Below are positions 36,529 through 44,350 of a DNA stretch of 64,000 nucleotides, in pieces. Each line of letters opens with the position of its first letter. Positions within the stretch are counted from its first letter, which is position 1. Under the pieces are notes generated by a model. It was not told the DNA's origin. It did no database searches and was given only the letters and a program-made list of their open reading frames with translations. The position numbers and the translations under genes are program-made. This DNA comes from Roseateles violae (lineage in GTDB: Bacteria > Pseudomonadota > Gammaproteobacteria > Burkholderiales > Burkholderiaceae_C): NCBI RefSeq assembly GCF_030410485.1, contig NZ_JAUHHC010000006.1:124001-188000 (forward strand), given 5' to 3'.

Positions 36529-37296
36529 CTATAGGGCGCCGGCCGTGCCGCCCTCGCGCTGGTGCGCGCGCCACTGCAGATAAAGGGTCTGCCCCAGCAA
36601 CAGGGCGGCCAGGCTCAGGGCGACACCGGCCGAGGTGCGCGCGCCGGGCAGGCTGCTGCCCGACTGCTCGATGACCACGCCGACCAGGCCCCAGAGCACG
36701 GCGAAGGCATAGGCCGGATGACCCTGCAGCCGCGCATTGGCTCCTAGCAGCAGCAGGGCGGCGATGGCCCACAGCATCAGGCTCCAGGGCAGCATGTCCC
36801 CGGTCGGCAGCAACTGGTAGGCGACGACAACCTGGGCGGTGTTCAGGATCGCTGCCAGCGACAGCCAGCCGGCATGCAGGCCCAGCGGCAGCAGGCCCAG
36901 CCACAGCTCGCCGTTCGGATCGGTCATGCGCGCCATCAGCTGCGCCGCGCCGAGCAGGCAGGCGAGTGCGCTCCAGATGATCAGCAGGGCGAGCCAGAAC
37001 AGGCGCTGCGAGAACACCAGCATCCAGGCGGTCGTCAGCACGAAGCCGGCCAGGGCCAGCGGCCGCGCCCGGCGCAGCGCGGGCGCCAGCGGCCCGCGGC
37101 GCAGGGCCTGCCAGACGGCGAAGGCGAGGTCCAGCGCGAAGATCAGGCTCCAGATCGCGAAGGCATAGCCGGCCGCCAGCAGCAGGGTCGGGTAACGCGC
37201 CGACAGCACGCCGGCGTCCGGGCCGAACTGGCCCTGCTCGGACAGCAACGCGATCAGCGGCATCGCCAAGGCGGCAAGCAGCAACAGCAGTTTCAT
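36529..37296 (-). CDS. TspO/MBR-related membrane protein (probable)
   Basis: A 255-residue protein with about seven to eight hydrophobic helices, Trp-rich between them (YAFAIWSLIFALDLAFAVWQ, TTAWMLVF, IIWSALAC, HAGWLSLAA). This matches the longer tryptophan-rich sensory protein relatives of TspO, which bind porphyrins or other hydrophobic ligands, but the similarity is general and the assignment uncertain. The ATG at 37294-37296 is preferred over a TTG six codons upstream. It converges on lapD with about 10 bases between the stops and stands alone on its strand. Confidence 0.65.
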   Translation of the reverse strand: MKLLLLLAALAMPLIALLSEQGQFGPDAGVLSARYPTLLLAAGYAFAIWSLIFALDLAFAVWQALRRGPLAPALRRARPLALAGFVLTTAWMLVFSQRLFWLALLIIWSALACLLGAAQLMARMTDPNGELWLGLLPLGLHAGWLSLAAILNTAQVVVAYQLLPTGDMLPWSLMLWAIAALLLLGANARLQGHPAYAFAVLWGLVGVVIEQSGSSLPGARTSAGVALSLAALLLGQTLYLQWRAHQREGGTAGAL

Positions 37297-37365
37297 GAAC
37301 CGCGGCGCGGGCAAGCGGCGTGCCCGCCGGCCGGCTTCCCGCCGGTTCAGCCGGTTCGGACTGCT

Positions 37366-37926
37366 TCAGGCGATGTCCGCGCTGTGCAGGGCGAAGGGCC
37401 GGCCCAGACGTCGGTCCTCGAAGAAGCGCTGCAGGGTCTCGCGTATGGTGCGGAAGGCCAGCTGATCCCAGGGCACCTCTTCCTCGCGGAACAACCGCGC
37501 CTCCAGCGTCTCCGGGCCCGGCGCGAATTCGGTCGACAGCAGGCGCGCGCGGTAGAACAGATGGATCTGGCCGACCTTGACGACGTTCAGCAGGCAGTAC
37601 AGCGGCCCCAGCTCGATCTGGGCGCCGGCCTCCTCATCGGTCTCGCGCGCGGCGCCCTCGGCAACAGTCTCGCCAAGCTCCAGAAAGCCGGCCGGCAGCG
37701 TCCACAGGCCGTAGCGCGGCTCGATCGCGCGCTTGCACAAGAGCACCTGCGCGTCCGCGCCCTCGCCCCAGACCGGCAGGGTGCCGACCACATTGATCGG
37801 GTTCTGGTAGTGGATGCTGGCGCAGGCGGTGCAGGTGGCGCGCTCGCGGTTGTCGTCCGCCGGCACCCGGTATTCGACGGCGGCGCCGCAGGCGGAGCAA
37901 TGCTTGAAGCGATGGGGCAGCCACAT
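37366..37926 (-). CDS. NUDIX hydrolase with N-terminal zinc ribbon
   Basis: A 186-residue pyrophosphohydrolase. An N-terminal ribbon (CSACGAA and TCTACASIH, four Cys) precedes the NUDIX domain, whose catalytic box GFLELGETVAEGAARETDEEAG fits the consensus G-x5-E-x7-R-E-x2-E-E-x-G. The ribbon plus NUDIX order is shared with NADH pyrophosphatase-like and related proteins; substrate not evident. The start taken is the ATG at 37924-37926; a TACACT box about 10 bases upstream of it might mean a near-leaderless transcript. Upstream is the repeat-rich gap before maiA. Confidence 0.87.
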   Translation of the reverse strand: MWLPHRFKHCSACGAAVEYRVPADDNRERATCTACASIHYQNPINVVGTLPVWGEGADAQVLLCKRAIEPRYGLWTLPAGFLELGETVAEGAARETDEEAGAQIELGPLYCLLNVVKVGQIHLFYRARLLSTEFAPGPETLEARLFREEEVPWDQLAFRTIRETLQRFFEDRRLGRPFALHSADIA

Positions 37927-38014
37927 GCGCGCAAGTGTAGTGGTGCGCCGCATCGAGGCGACCGTCGGGAATCGCCTGCGCACCCGCGGGCGAGGGCGAA
38001 CGGACTAGGGCCGC

Positions 38015-38125
38015 CGTGCCGGGCCGCCCCAAGCAAGGCCCGCAGCCGATGTCATTGCCGGCCCAGGCCGGCAATGATCGGCGTCCCGTCGGGGGACCGA
38101 CTGGCGCCGCGCCGCGGCGCCGGGC
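38015..38125 (+). repeat. Dispersed hairpin repeat, copy A
   Basis: This gap before maiA holds CCGGGCCGCCCCAAGC, a 26-base perfect hairpin (stem TCATTGCCGGCC, 38052-38063, loop CA, second arm 38066-38077; extendable by GCCGA/TCGGC with a 2-base bulge), then TCCCGTCGGGGGACCG and a second perfect hairpin GGCGCCGC/GCGGCGCC (38103-38110, 38114-38121). The head and tail match copies B (38791-38840) and C (56371-56480, inverted). Confidence 0.65.
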
Positions 38126-38145
38126 GAGGGGCTCACAATACGCTC

Positions 38146-38781
38146 ATGGAACTCTTCAACTACTTCCGCTCCTCGGCGTCCTGGCGGGTGCGCATCGCGC
38201 TGGCGCTGAAGGGCCTGGACTACGACTACCGCTCGGTCCATCTGGTCAGGAACGAGCAGCACGCCGAGCCCTTTGCCACTGCTTCGGTCTCGCATCTGGT
38301 GCCGCTGCTGAAGCTCGATGAGGGCAGCCTGCTGACGCAGTCGCTGGCCATCATCGAATACCTGGACGAGACCCATCCCGAGCCGCCGCTGCTGCCGGCC
38401 GAGCCGGTCGCCCGGGCCCAGGTGCGGGCGCTGGCGCAGGACATCGCCTGCGAGATCCATCCGCTGAACAATCTGCGCGTGCTGCGCTATCTGGTGCGCG
38501 AACTGCAGATCGACGAGGACGCGAAAAAGCGCTGGTACCGCCACTGGGTCGAGAGCGGCCTGGCCGTCGTCGAGCAGCGGCTGCGCACGACGGCCGGGCG
38601 CTTCTGCTTCGGCGAGCGGCCGGGCCTGGCGGACTGCGTGCTGGTGCCGCAGGTCTTCAATGCCCAGCGCTTCGACTGCAAGCTCGATGCGCTGCCGGAA
38701 GTGATGCGCGTCCATGCGAACTGCATGGCGCACGAGGCCTTCGCGGGCACCCAACCGTCGGAATGCCCCGATGCGGAATGA
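38146..38781 (+). CDS. maiA: Maleylacetoacetate isomerase (zeta-class GST)
   Basis: Isomerises maleylacetoacetate or maleylpyruvate in aromatic (tyrosine, homogentisate or gentisate) degradation using glutathione. The 211 residues start MELFNYFRSSASWRVRIAL, the zeta GST active-site motif SSCSWRVRIAL with Ala in place of Cys. The thioredoxin-like domain (1-80, with LLTQSLAIIEYLDE) and the helical C-terminal domain are complete. Its last bases overlap pgeF by 11. No other aromatic-degradation gene lies next to it, so its pathway role is inferred from the family. Confidence 0.9.
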   Translation: MELFNYFRSSASWRVRIALALKGLDYDYRSVHLVRNEQHAEPFATASVSHLVPLLKLDEGSLLTQSLAIIEYLDETHPEPPLLPAEPVARAQVRALAQDIACEIHPLNNLRVLRYLVRELQIDEDAKKRWYRHWVESGLAVVEQRLRTTAGRFCFGERPGLADCVLVPQVFNAQRFDCKLDALPEVMRVHANCMAHEAFAGTQPSECPDAE

Positions 38782-39625
38782 GCCAGCAGGTCGAGCGCCG
38801 GGCCGCTCCCAAGCCAAGCTCCATCCCCCCGAGGGATCGGACGACGTAACCGGCGGCCGAGGGGCCCACCGTGACTGGTTGAGACCGGACTGGTCGCTGC
38901 CGCATGTGCACGCCTTCATGAGCACCCGTGCCGGCGGCGTCAGCCAGGGCGCCCATGCCAGCATGAACATCGGCCGCGCGGTCGAGGATGATCCGGCCGC
39001 AGTGGCCGAGAACCGGGCCATCGTCAGCCGCGCGCTCGGCGCATCGGCGATCTTCATGCCGCAGGTCCACGGCGTCGAGGTGCTGCGGCTGCGGCCCGAG
39101 CATGCCGAGCCCGGCGCGACGATTCCCGCCGCCGACGCCAGCGTCAGCACCGATCCGGCGCTGGGCGTGGCGATCCAGGTGGCCGACTGCCTGCCGGTGC
39201 TGTTCGCCGCGCCCGCGGGGGTCGGCGGCGCCCATGCCGGCTGGCGCGGCCTGGCCGGCGGCGTGCTGGAGAACACCGTCGCGGCCTTGATGGAGGCGGC
39301 CCAATGTCGCGCGGCCGACATTCATGCCTGGCTGGGCGCCTGCATCGGACCGGCGGCCTTCGAGGTCGGCGCCGACGTGCTGCAGGCCTTCGGCGTCGAG
39401 CCCAGCGAGGCGGGCGCGGAGTTCTTCGTCTACCGGCCCAATGCGGCCGGCGAGCCGCGCTGGCGCGCCGATCTGGCCGGCCTGGCGCGCCGGCGCCTGC
39501 AGGCGCTGGGCCTGGCCGGCATCGGCGGCGGGCATTGGTGTACCGTCAGCGAGCCCTCACGGTTCTTTTCCTACCGGCGCGAGCGGCTCGGCGGCCGCAT
39601 GGTCGCCGCCATCTCCCTGCGCTGA
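38771..39625 (+). CDS. pgeF: PgeF/YfiH-type purine nucleoside/peptidoglycan-editing enzyme
   Basis: Members of this family (DUF152, formerly polyphenol oxidase) hydrolyse or phosphorolyse purine nucleosides, and in E. coli keep peptidoglycan free of L-Ser. The 284-residue frame has the metal-site residues in MPQVHGVEVL, VADCLPVLFAAP and AHAGWRGLAGG, and the tail CTVSEPSRFFSYRR. The ATG at 38771 overlaps maiA, but residues about 8-35 are encoded by the dispersed repeat (copy B). Homologues usually begin near WLRPDW, so a TTG at 38879 is an alternative start. Confidence 0.88.
   Translation: MRNEPAGRAPGRSQAKLHPPEGSDDVTGGRGAHRDWLRPDWSLPHVHAFMSTRAGGVSQGAHASMNIGRAVEDDPAAVAENRAIVSRALGASAIFMPQVHGVEVLRLRPEHAEPGATIPAADASVSTDPALGVAIQVADCLPVLFAAPAGVGGAHAGWRGLAGGVLENTVAALMEAAQCRAADIHAWLGACIGPAAFEVGADVLQAFGVEPSEAGAEFFVYRPNAAGEPRWRADLAGLARRRLQALGLAGIGGGHWCTVSEPSRFFSYRRERLGGRMVAAISLR
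38791..38840 (+). repeat. Dispersed repeat, copy B (inside the 5' end of pgeF)
   Basis: GAGCGCCGGGCCGCTCCCAAGCC followed at a distance by ATCCCCCCGAGGGAT matches the head and tail of copy C read on the minus strand (GAGCGCCGGACCGCTCCCAAGCC and the TCCCCTCGGGGGA block), with the long central hairpin missing. It lies in the proposed coding frame of pgeF. Confidence 0.6.
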
Positions 39626-39850
39626 GGCGGCGGCCCGCTGCTGCGCCTGCAGCAGTTCCTCGCGCTCCTGACGCCGCCGCGCCTCGCGCCGGCGCGGCGC
39701 GCCCATCACATAGAGCACGATGCCGATGGGCAGCAGGCCGTAGAGCGTGAAGGTGATCAGCGCGCCCAGCACGCTGCCCTGGCTGCTGACCGCTTCGGCC
39801 AGTGCCATCATCAGCGCCACATAGAACCAGGCGATTGCAACGAGATACAT
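39557..39850 (-). CDS. Small two-helix membrane protein of unknown function
   Basis: A 97-residue protein with two transmembrane helices (about 3-20 and 28-50) and a charged, Arg/Glu/Gln-rich cytoplasmic tail ending in APVGKEP. The tail could be a coiled coil. Its 3' end overlaps the 3' end of pgeF antisense by 69 bases. No family recognised by name. It is divergent from phaC, with about 107 bases between starts, a gap that holds the phaC promoter. Confidence 0.7.
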   Translation of the reverse strand: MYLVAIAWFYVALMMALAEAVSSQGSVLGALITFTLYGLLPIGIVLYVMGAPRRREARRRQEREELLQAQQRAAASAQGDGGDHAAAEPLAPVGKEP

Positions 39851-39918
39851 GCGGTGTCATCGGCGGGTAAGAGGGCGAGCGTACAACATCGTCGCGACCC
39901 CCCGATCCCGCGGCAATG

Positions 39919-39933
39919 TGGCAAGCTTCTTGC
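39919..39933 (+). promoter_or_regulatory. Sigma-54 (RpoN) -24/-12 promoter of phaC
   Basis: TGGCAAG-CTTC-TTGC matches the -24/-12 consensus TGGCACG-N4-TTGC in all but one position, with the invariant GG at 39920-39921 and GC at 39932-39933 correctly spaced. The predicted transcript start (about 39945) puts the AGGAAG ribosome site at the very 5' end of the message, 13 bases before the ATG. No NtrC-like enhancer site was seen within 200 bases upstream. Confidence 0.6.
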
Positions 39934-39957
39934 CTGGGTCAGTTCAGGAAGAACGCT

Positions 39958-41664
39958 ATGACGACGACGCGCAAGAGCAAAGCCGAGAAACCGATCGAGG
40001 AACTTCAGCAGGCGATCAGCGGCCTGGGCGAGATGTGGAAGGCCGCGGCCGGCACGCAGTTGCCGCAAATATCGCCGACGGCCCTGGCCGAATTGCAGGC
40101 CGACTATCTGAAGCAGGCGACCGCCTTGTGGAACGAGTCGCTGCAGGGCGGCGCGAGCGAGGGCGAGCGCAAACCGCTCGGCGACCGCCGCTTCGCCGAC
40201 CCGGCCTGGCAGGCCAATCCAGCCAGCGCCTTCCTGGCGCGCCTGTACCTGCTCAATGCCAAGACCATGCAGCAGATGGCCGAGAAGGTGGAGGGCGACG
40301 AGAAGACGCGCTCACGCATCCGCTTCGCGGTCCAGCAATGGAGCGATGCGGTCTCGCCGAGCAACTACCTGGCGCTGAACCCGGAGGCGCAGGCGCTGGC
40401 GCTGGGCAGCCAGGGCGAGAGCCTGGCCAAGGGGCTGCAACAGCTGTGGGGCGATGTGCAGCGCGGCCATCTGTCGCAGACCGATGAGAGCGCCTTCGAG
40501 GTCGGCCGCAATGTGGCCAGCAGCGAAGGCAGCATCGTGTTCGAGAACGACTTCTTCCAGCTGATCGAGTACAAGCCGCTGACGAAGGAGATCTTCGAGC
40601 GACCGCTGCTGATGATCCCGCCCTGCATCAACAAGTTCTACATCCTCGATCTGCAGCCGGAGAACTCCCTGATCCGCTACGCGGTCGAGCAGGGCCACCG
40701 CGTCTTCGTCGTCAGCTGGCGCAACCCGGATCAGGGCTGTGTGCACTGGACCTGGGACGACTACATCGAGCAGGCGGCGATCAAGGCGATCTCGGTGGTC
40801 CAGGAGATCGGCGGCACCAAGACGATAGACACGCTGGGCTTCTGCGTCGGCGGCACGATTCTGTCGACGGCGCTGGCCGTGCTGGCCGCGCGCGGCGAGC
40901 AGCCGGCCGCCAGCGTGACCCTGCTGACCACCCTGGTCGATTTCTCCAGCAACGGCGTGCTCGATCTGTTCATCGACGAGGCGCTGGTGCAGATGCGCGA
41001 GATGACGATAGGCGCGCAGGCCGCGCAGGGGCCGGGCCTGCTGCAGGGCCGCGAGCTGGCGACCACCTTCAGCTTCCTGCGGCCGAACGACCTGGTCTGG
41101 AACTATGTGGTCGGCAATTACCTGAAGGGGGAGGCGCCGCCGCCCTTCGACCTGCTGTACTGGAACGGCGACGCGACCAATCTGCCCGGACCGATGTACT
41201 GCTGGTACCTGCGCCACACCTATCTGCAGAACGATTTGAAGATCCCCGGCCGACTGACCGTCTGCGGCGAGAAGATCGACCTGACGAAGATCGAGGCGCC
41301 GCTCTATATCTACGGCTCGCGCGAGGACCATATCGTGCCCTGGGACGCCGCCTACCGCTCGACCCAGGTCTTTAAGGGCAAGAAGCGCTTCGTGCTGGGG
41401 GCCTCGGGCCATATCGCCGGCGTGATCAATCCGCCGGCGAAGAAGAAGCGCAGCTACTGGACCGGCAAGACGGCCGCGCTGCCGGCCGAGGCGCAGGGCT
41501 GGATGGACACGGCGGTCGAGCATGCCGGCAGCTGGTGGCCCGACTGGGCGGACTGGCTGGCTGGCCATGCCGGCAAGAAGAAGGCCGCACCGAAGGCCCC
41601 CGGCGGCCGCGGCTACAAGGCGATCGAGCCGGCGCCGGGCCGCTATGTGAAGCAGAAGGCTTGA
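39958..41664 (+). CDS. phaC: Class I poly(3-hydroxybutyrate) synthase
   Basis: Polymerises 3-hydroxyacyl-CoA into PHB at the granule surface. The 568 residues contain the N-terminal PhaC domain and the alpha/beta hydrolase core. The catalytic triad is C296 (lipase-like box GFCVGG), D457 (GSREDHIVPW) and H485 (GASGHIAGVINPP). Each is offset by 23 from the Cupriavidus numbers C319/D480/H508 (from memory), so the spacing is exactly conserved. The ATG at 39958 follows AGGAAG by 6 bases. It is followed by phaA (67-base gap) and phaB, the classical order. Confidence 0.97.
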   Translation: MTTTRKSKAEKPIEELQQAISGLGEMWKAAAGTQLPQISPTALAELQADYLKQATALWNESLQGGASEGERKPLGDRRFADPAWQANPASAFLARLYLLNAKTMQQMAEKVEGDEKTRSRIRFAVQQWSDAVSPSNYLALNPEAQALALGSQGESLAKGLQQLWGDVQRGHLSQTDESAFEVGRNVASSEGSIVFENDFFQLIEYKPLTKEIFERPLLMIPPCINKFYILDLQPENSLIRYAVEQGHRVFVVSWRNPDQGCVHWTWDDYIEQAAIKAISVVQEIGGTKTIDTLGFCVGGTILSTALAVLAARGEQPAASVTLLTTLVDFSSNGVLDLFIDEALVQMREMTIGAQAAQGPGLLQGRELATTFSFLRPNDLVWNYVVGNYLKGEAPPPFDLLYWNGDATNLPGPMYCWYLRHTYLQNDLKIPGRLTVCGEKIDLTKIEAPLYIYGSREDHIVPWDAAYRSTQVFKGKKRFVLGASGHIAGVINPPAKKKRSYWTGKTAALPAEAQGWMDTAVEHAGSWWPDWADWLAGHAGKKKAAPKAPGGRGYKAIEPAPGRYVKQKA

Positions 41665-41731
41665 GGCGTCCGCGCGGCCCGGGCCGCCGGATTCGATTTG
41701 TTGTTGATGTTGGACCCGACAGGAGATGGTG

Positions 41732-42910
41732 ATGACTGAAATCGTGATCGTGGCGGCGGCGCGGACCGCCATCGGCAAATTCGGTGGCACGCTGGCGAAG
41801 ACGCCGGCCGTCGACCTGGGCGCGGCCGTCGTTCAGGACCTGCTGCGCCGCAGCGGCCTGGCCGGCGAGCAGATCAGCGAGCTGATCCTCGGCCAGGTGC
41901 TGCAGGCCGGCTGCGGCCAGAACCCGGCGCGCCAGACCGTCATCAAGTCCGGCCTGCCCAACAGCATCCCGGCCATGACCATCAACAAGGTCTGCGGCTC
42001 GGGCCTGAAGGCGGTGATGCTGGCGGCGCAGGCGATCCGCGACGGCGACAGCGAGATCGTCATCGCCGGCGGCCAGGAGAGCATGAGCATGAGCCCGCAT
42101 GTGCTGCCGAACTCGCGCGAGGGCCAGCGCATGGGCGACTGGAAGCTGATCGACACAATGATCGTCGACGGCCTCTGGGACGTCTACAACCAGTACCACA
42201 TGGGCATCACGGCCGAGAACGTGGCCAAGAAGCATGGCATCAGCCGCGAGGCGCAGGACGCGCTGGCGCTGGCCTCGCAGCAGAAGGCGGCCGCGGCGCA
42301 GGACGCCGGCCGCTTCGCCGACGAGATCGTGCCCTTCAGCATCGCGCAGAAGAAGGGCGACCCCATCGTCTTCGACAAGGACGAGTTCATCAACCGCAAG
42401 ACCAATGCCGAGGCGCTGGCCAGCCTGCGGCCCGCCTTCGACAAGGCCGGCAGCGTGACCGCCGGCAATGCCTCGGGCCTGAACGACGGCGCGGCCGCGG
42501 TGATGGTGATGAGCGCGGCCAAGGCGCGCGAACTGGGCCTGACGCCGCTGGCGCGCATCGCCTCCTACGCCAGCGCCGGCCTCGACCCGGCCCTGATGGG
42601 CATGGGCCCGGTGCCGGCGGCCAGGAAGGCCTTGCAGCGCGCCGGCTGGAAGCCGCAGGATCTCGATCTGCTGGAGATCAACGAGGCCTTCGCGGCCCAG
42701 GCCTGCGCGGTGCATCAGGAGATGGGCTGGGACACCAGCAAGGTCAATGTCAACGGTGGCGCGATCGCGCTGGGCCATCCGATCGGTGCCTCGGGCGCGC
42801 GCATCCTGGTGACGCTCTTGCACGAGATGCAGCGCCGCGATGCCAAGAAGGGCATCGCCTCGCTATGCATCGGCGGCGGCATGGGCGTGGCGCTGACCGT
42901 GGAGCGCTGA
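41732..42910 (+). CDS. phaA: Acetyl-CoA acetyltransferase (beta-ketothiolase)
   Basis: Condenses two acetyl-CoA to acetoacetyl-CoA, the first step of PHB synthesis. At 392 residues it has the nucleophile C88 in [11 protein letters not shown], the His in [14 protein letters not shown] and the second Cys in [12 protein letters not shown], all at the usual positions of biosynthetic thiolases. The start is the ATG at 41732, six bases after AGGAG; an ATG at 41726 touches that site. There is no promoter-like sequence in the gap from phaC, so co-transcription is likely. Confidence 0.96.
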   Translation: MTEIVIVAAARTAIGKFGGTLAKTPAVDLGAAVVQDLLRRSGLAGEQISELILGQVLQAGCGQNPARQTVIKSGLPNSIPAMTINKVCGSGLKAVMLAAQAIRDGDSEIVIAGGQESMSMSPHVLPNSREGQRMGDWKLIDTMIVDGLWDVYNQYHMGITAENVAKKHGISREAQDALALASQQKAAAAQDAGRFADEIVPFSIAQKKGDPIVFDKDEFINRKTNAEALASLRPAFDKAGSVTAGNASGLNDGAAAVMVMSAAKARELGLTPLARIASYASAGLDPALMGMGPVPAARKALQRAGWKPQDLDLLEINEAFAAQACAVHQEMGWDTSKVNVNGGAIALGHPIGASGARILVTLLHEMQRRDAKKGIASLCIGGGMGVALTVER

Positions 42911-43053
42911 CAACGGGGCAAAGCTAGGGGCAACCCGCTTGACCATCGGTAGGGCTTGCGGGAGGCTCAAGACGCGTCTTCTTCGATACCAAGACCCAGA
43001 GTCCGGCCCGGCGCGTAGGACGCGGCGCAGGAGCCGGCTTGAAGGAGATTCAG

Positions 43054-43794
43054 ATGAGCGACAAAAAAGTGGCCTACGTCACCGGCGGCATGGGTGGCAT
43101 CGGAACGGCCATGTGCCAGCGCCTGCACAAGGAAGGCTTCAAGGTGATCGCCGGCTGCGGACCGAGCCGCGACTACGGCAAATGGCTCAGCGAGCAGGCC
43201 GCGCTGGGTTACGCCTTCTACGCCTCGGTCGGCAATGTTGGCGATTGGGATTCGACGGTGCAGGCCTTTGCCAAGGTCAAGGCCGAGCATGGCCCGGTCG
43301 ACGTGCTGGTCAACAACGCCGGCATCACCCGCGACAGCGTGTTCCGCAAGATGAGCAAGGGTGACTGGGACGCGGTGATGAACACCAATCTGGACAGCAT
43401 GTTCAATGTCACCAAGCAGGTGATCGACGATATGCTGGACCGCGGCTGGGGCCGCATCATCAACATCTCCTCGGTCAACGGCGAGAAGGGCCAGTTCGGC
43501 CAGACCAACTACTCGGCCGCCAAGGCCGGCATGCACGGCTTCACGATGGCGCTGGCGCAGGAGGTCGCGTCCAAGGGCGTGACGGTCAACACGGTCAGCC
43601 CCGGCTATATCGGCACCGACATGGTCCGCGCGATCCGCGCCGACGTGCTCGAGAAGATCGTCCAGACGATCCCGGTCAAGCGCCTGGGCACGCCCGAGGA
43701 GATCGCCGCCATCGTCGCCTGGCTGGCCGGCCCCGATTCCGGTTTCACTACCGGCGCGGACTTCAGCTGCAACGGCGGTCTGCACATGGGGTGA
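43054..43794 (+). CDS. phaB: NADPH-dependent acetoacetyl-CoA reductase
   Basis: Reduces acetoacetyl-CoA to (R)-3-hydroxybutyryl-CoA for PhaC. A 246-residue SDR with the nucleotide turn TGGMGGIG near residue 10, NNAGITRDSVFRKM, and the catalytic Ser-Tyr-Lys in SSVNGEKGQFGQTNYSAAKAG, all as in known PhaB. GAAGGAGATT lies before the ATG. The 143-base gap from phaA shows no terminator. Two strong hairpins follow the stop codon. Confidence 0.96.
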   Translation: MSDKKVAYVTGGMGGIGTAMCQRLHKEGFKVIAGCGPSRDYGKWLSEQAALGYAFYASVGNVGDWDSTVQAFAKVKAEHGPVDVLVNNAGITRDSVFRKMSKGDWDAVMNTNLDSMFNVTKQVIDDMLDRGWGRIINISSVNGEKGQFGQTNYSAAKAGMHGFTMALAQEVASKGVTVNTVSPGYIGTDMVRAIRADVLEKIVQTIPVKRLGTPEEIAAIVAWLAGPDSGFTTGADFSCNGGLHMG

Positions 43795-43802
43795 TCCGGG
43801 GT

Positions 43803-43864
43803 AGCCGACAGCCCCGCGGCTGTCGGCTCGCCCGCATCAAGCCTTGGGCCTGCAGGCCCAAGGC
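43803..43864 (+). repeat. Two consecutive perfect hairpins after phaB
   Basis: AGCCGACAGCC/GGCTGTCGGCT (43803-43813, 43818-43828, loop CCGC) is followed 12 bases later by GCCTTGGGCC-TGCA-GGCCCAAGGC (43841-43864), which is a complete 24-base palindrome. Neither is followed by a T-tract. They may end the pha message or protect its 3' end, or be a REP-like element. Confidence 0.6.
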
Positions 43865-43891
43865 CCGGTGCAGCCAAGCCGGAGCAGAGCG

Positions 43892-44350
43892 ATGAGCGAA
43901 AGCTGGAAACACGACGGCGTCCGCGTCGTTCCCGCCGACCGGCTCGACCCGAACACCGCCCAGACGCCCGGCATGGACCGCAAGGCGGCGATCAACTTCG
44001 CCCGCGTCGGCGCGCAAAAGCTCTGGGCCGGCACCGTGCACATCCATCCGAACGCGAAGACCGGCGCCCACCACCATGGGCCGCTGGAAAGCGTGATCTA
44101 CATCGTGCGCGGCCGCGCGCGCATGCGCTGGGGCGAGCGGCTCGAGTTCAGCGCCGAGGCCGGCCCGGGCGACTTCATCTATGTGCCGCCCTTCGTGCCG
44201 CACCAGGAGATCAACGCCAGCCCGAGCGAGGTGCTCGAATGCGTGCTGGTGCGCAGCGACGGCGAGGCGGTGGCGATCAATCTGGATATCGAGCCGGCCG
44301 AGCCGCCGGAGGATGTGCGCTGGGTCGACCCGACCCACCCGGCTGCTTAG
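43892..44350 (+). CDS. Cupin-domain protein
   Basis: A 152-residue single-domain cupin. Motif 1 is GAHHHGPLESVIYIVRG (metal-binding His cluster with Glu) and motif 2 PGDFIYVPPFVPHQEIN, so a metal site of three His and one Glu is complete. Such proteins are dioxygenases, isomerases or binding proteins; the role here is open. GGAG lies 7 bases before the ATG chosen; an upstream ATG at 43844 lies inside the palindrome and is unlikely. Its end overlaps the converging enoyl-CoA hydratase gene by 4 bases. Confidence 0.88.
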   Translation: MSESWKHDGVRVVPADRLDPNTAQTPGMDRKAAINFARVGAQKLWAGTVHIHPNAKTGAHHHGPLESVIYIVRGRARMRWGERLEFSAEAGPGDFIYVPPFVPHQEINASPSEVLECVLVRSDGEAVAINLDIEPAEPPEDVRWVDPTHPAA

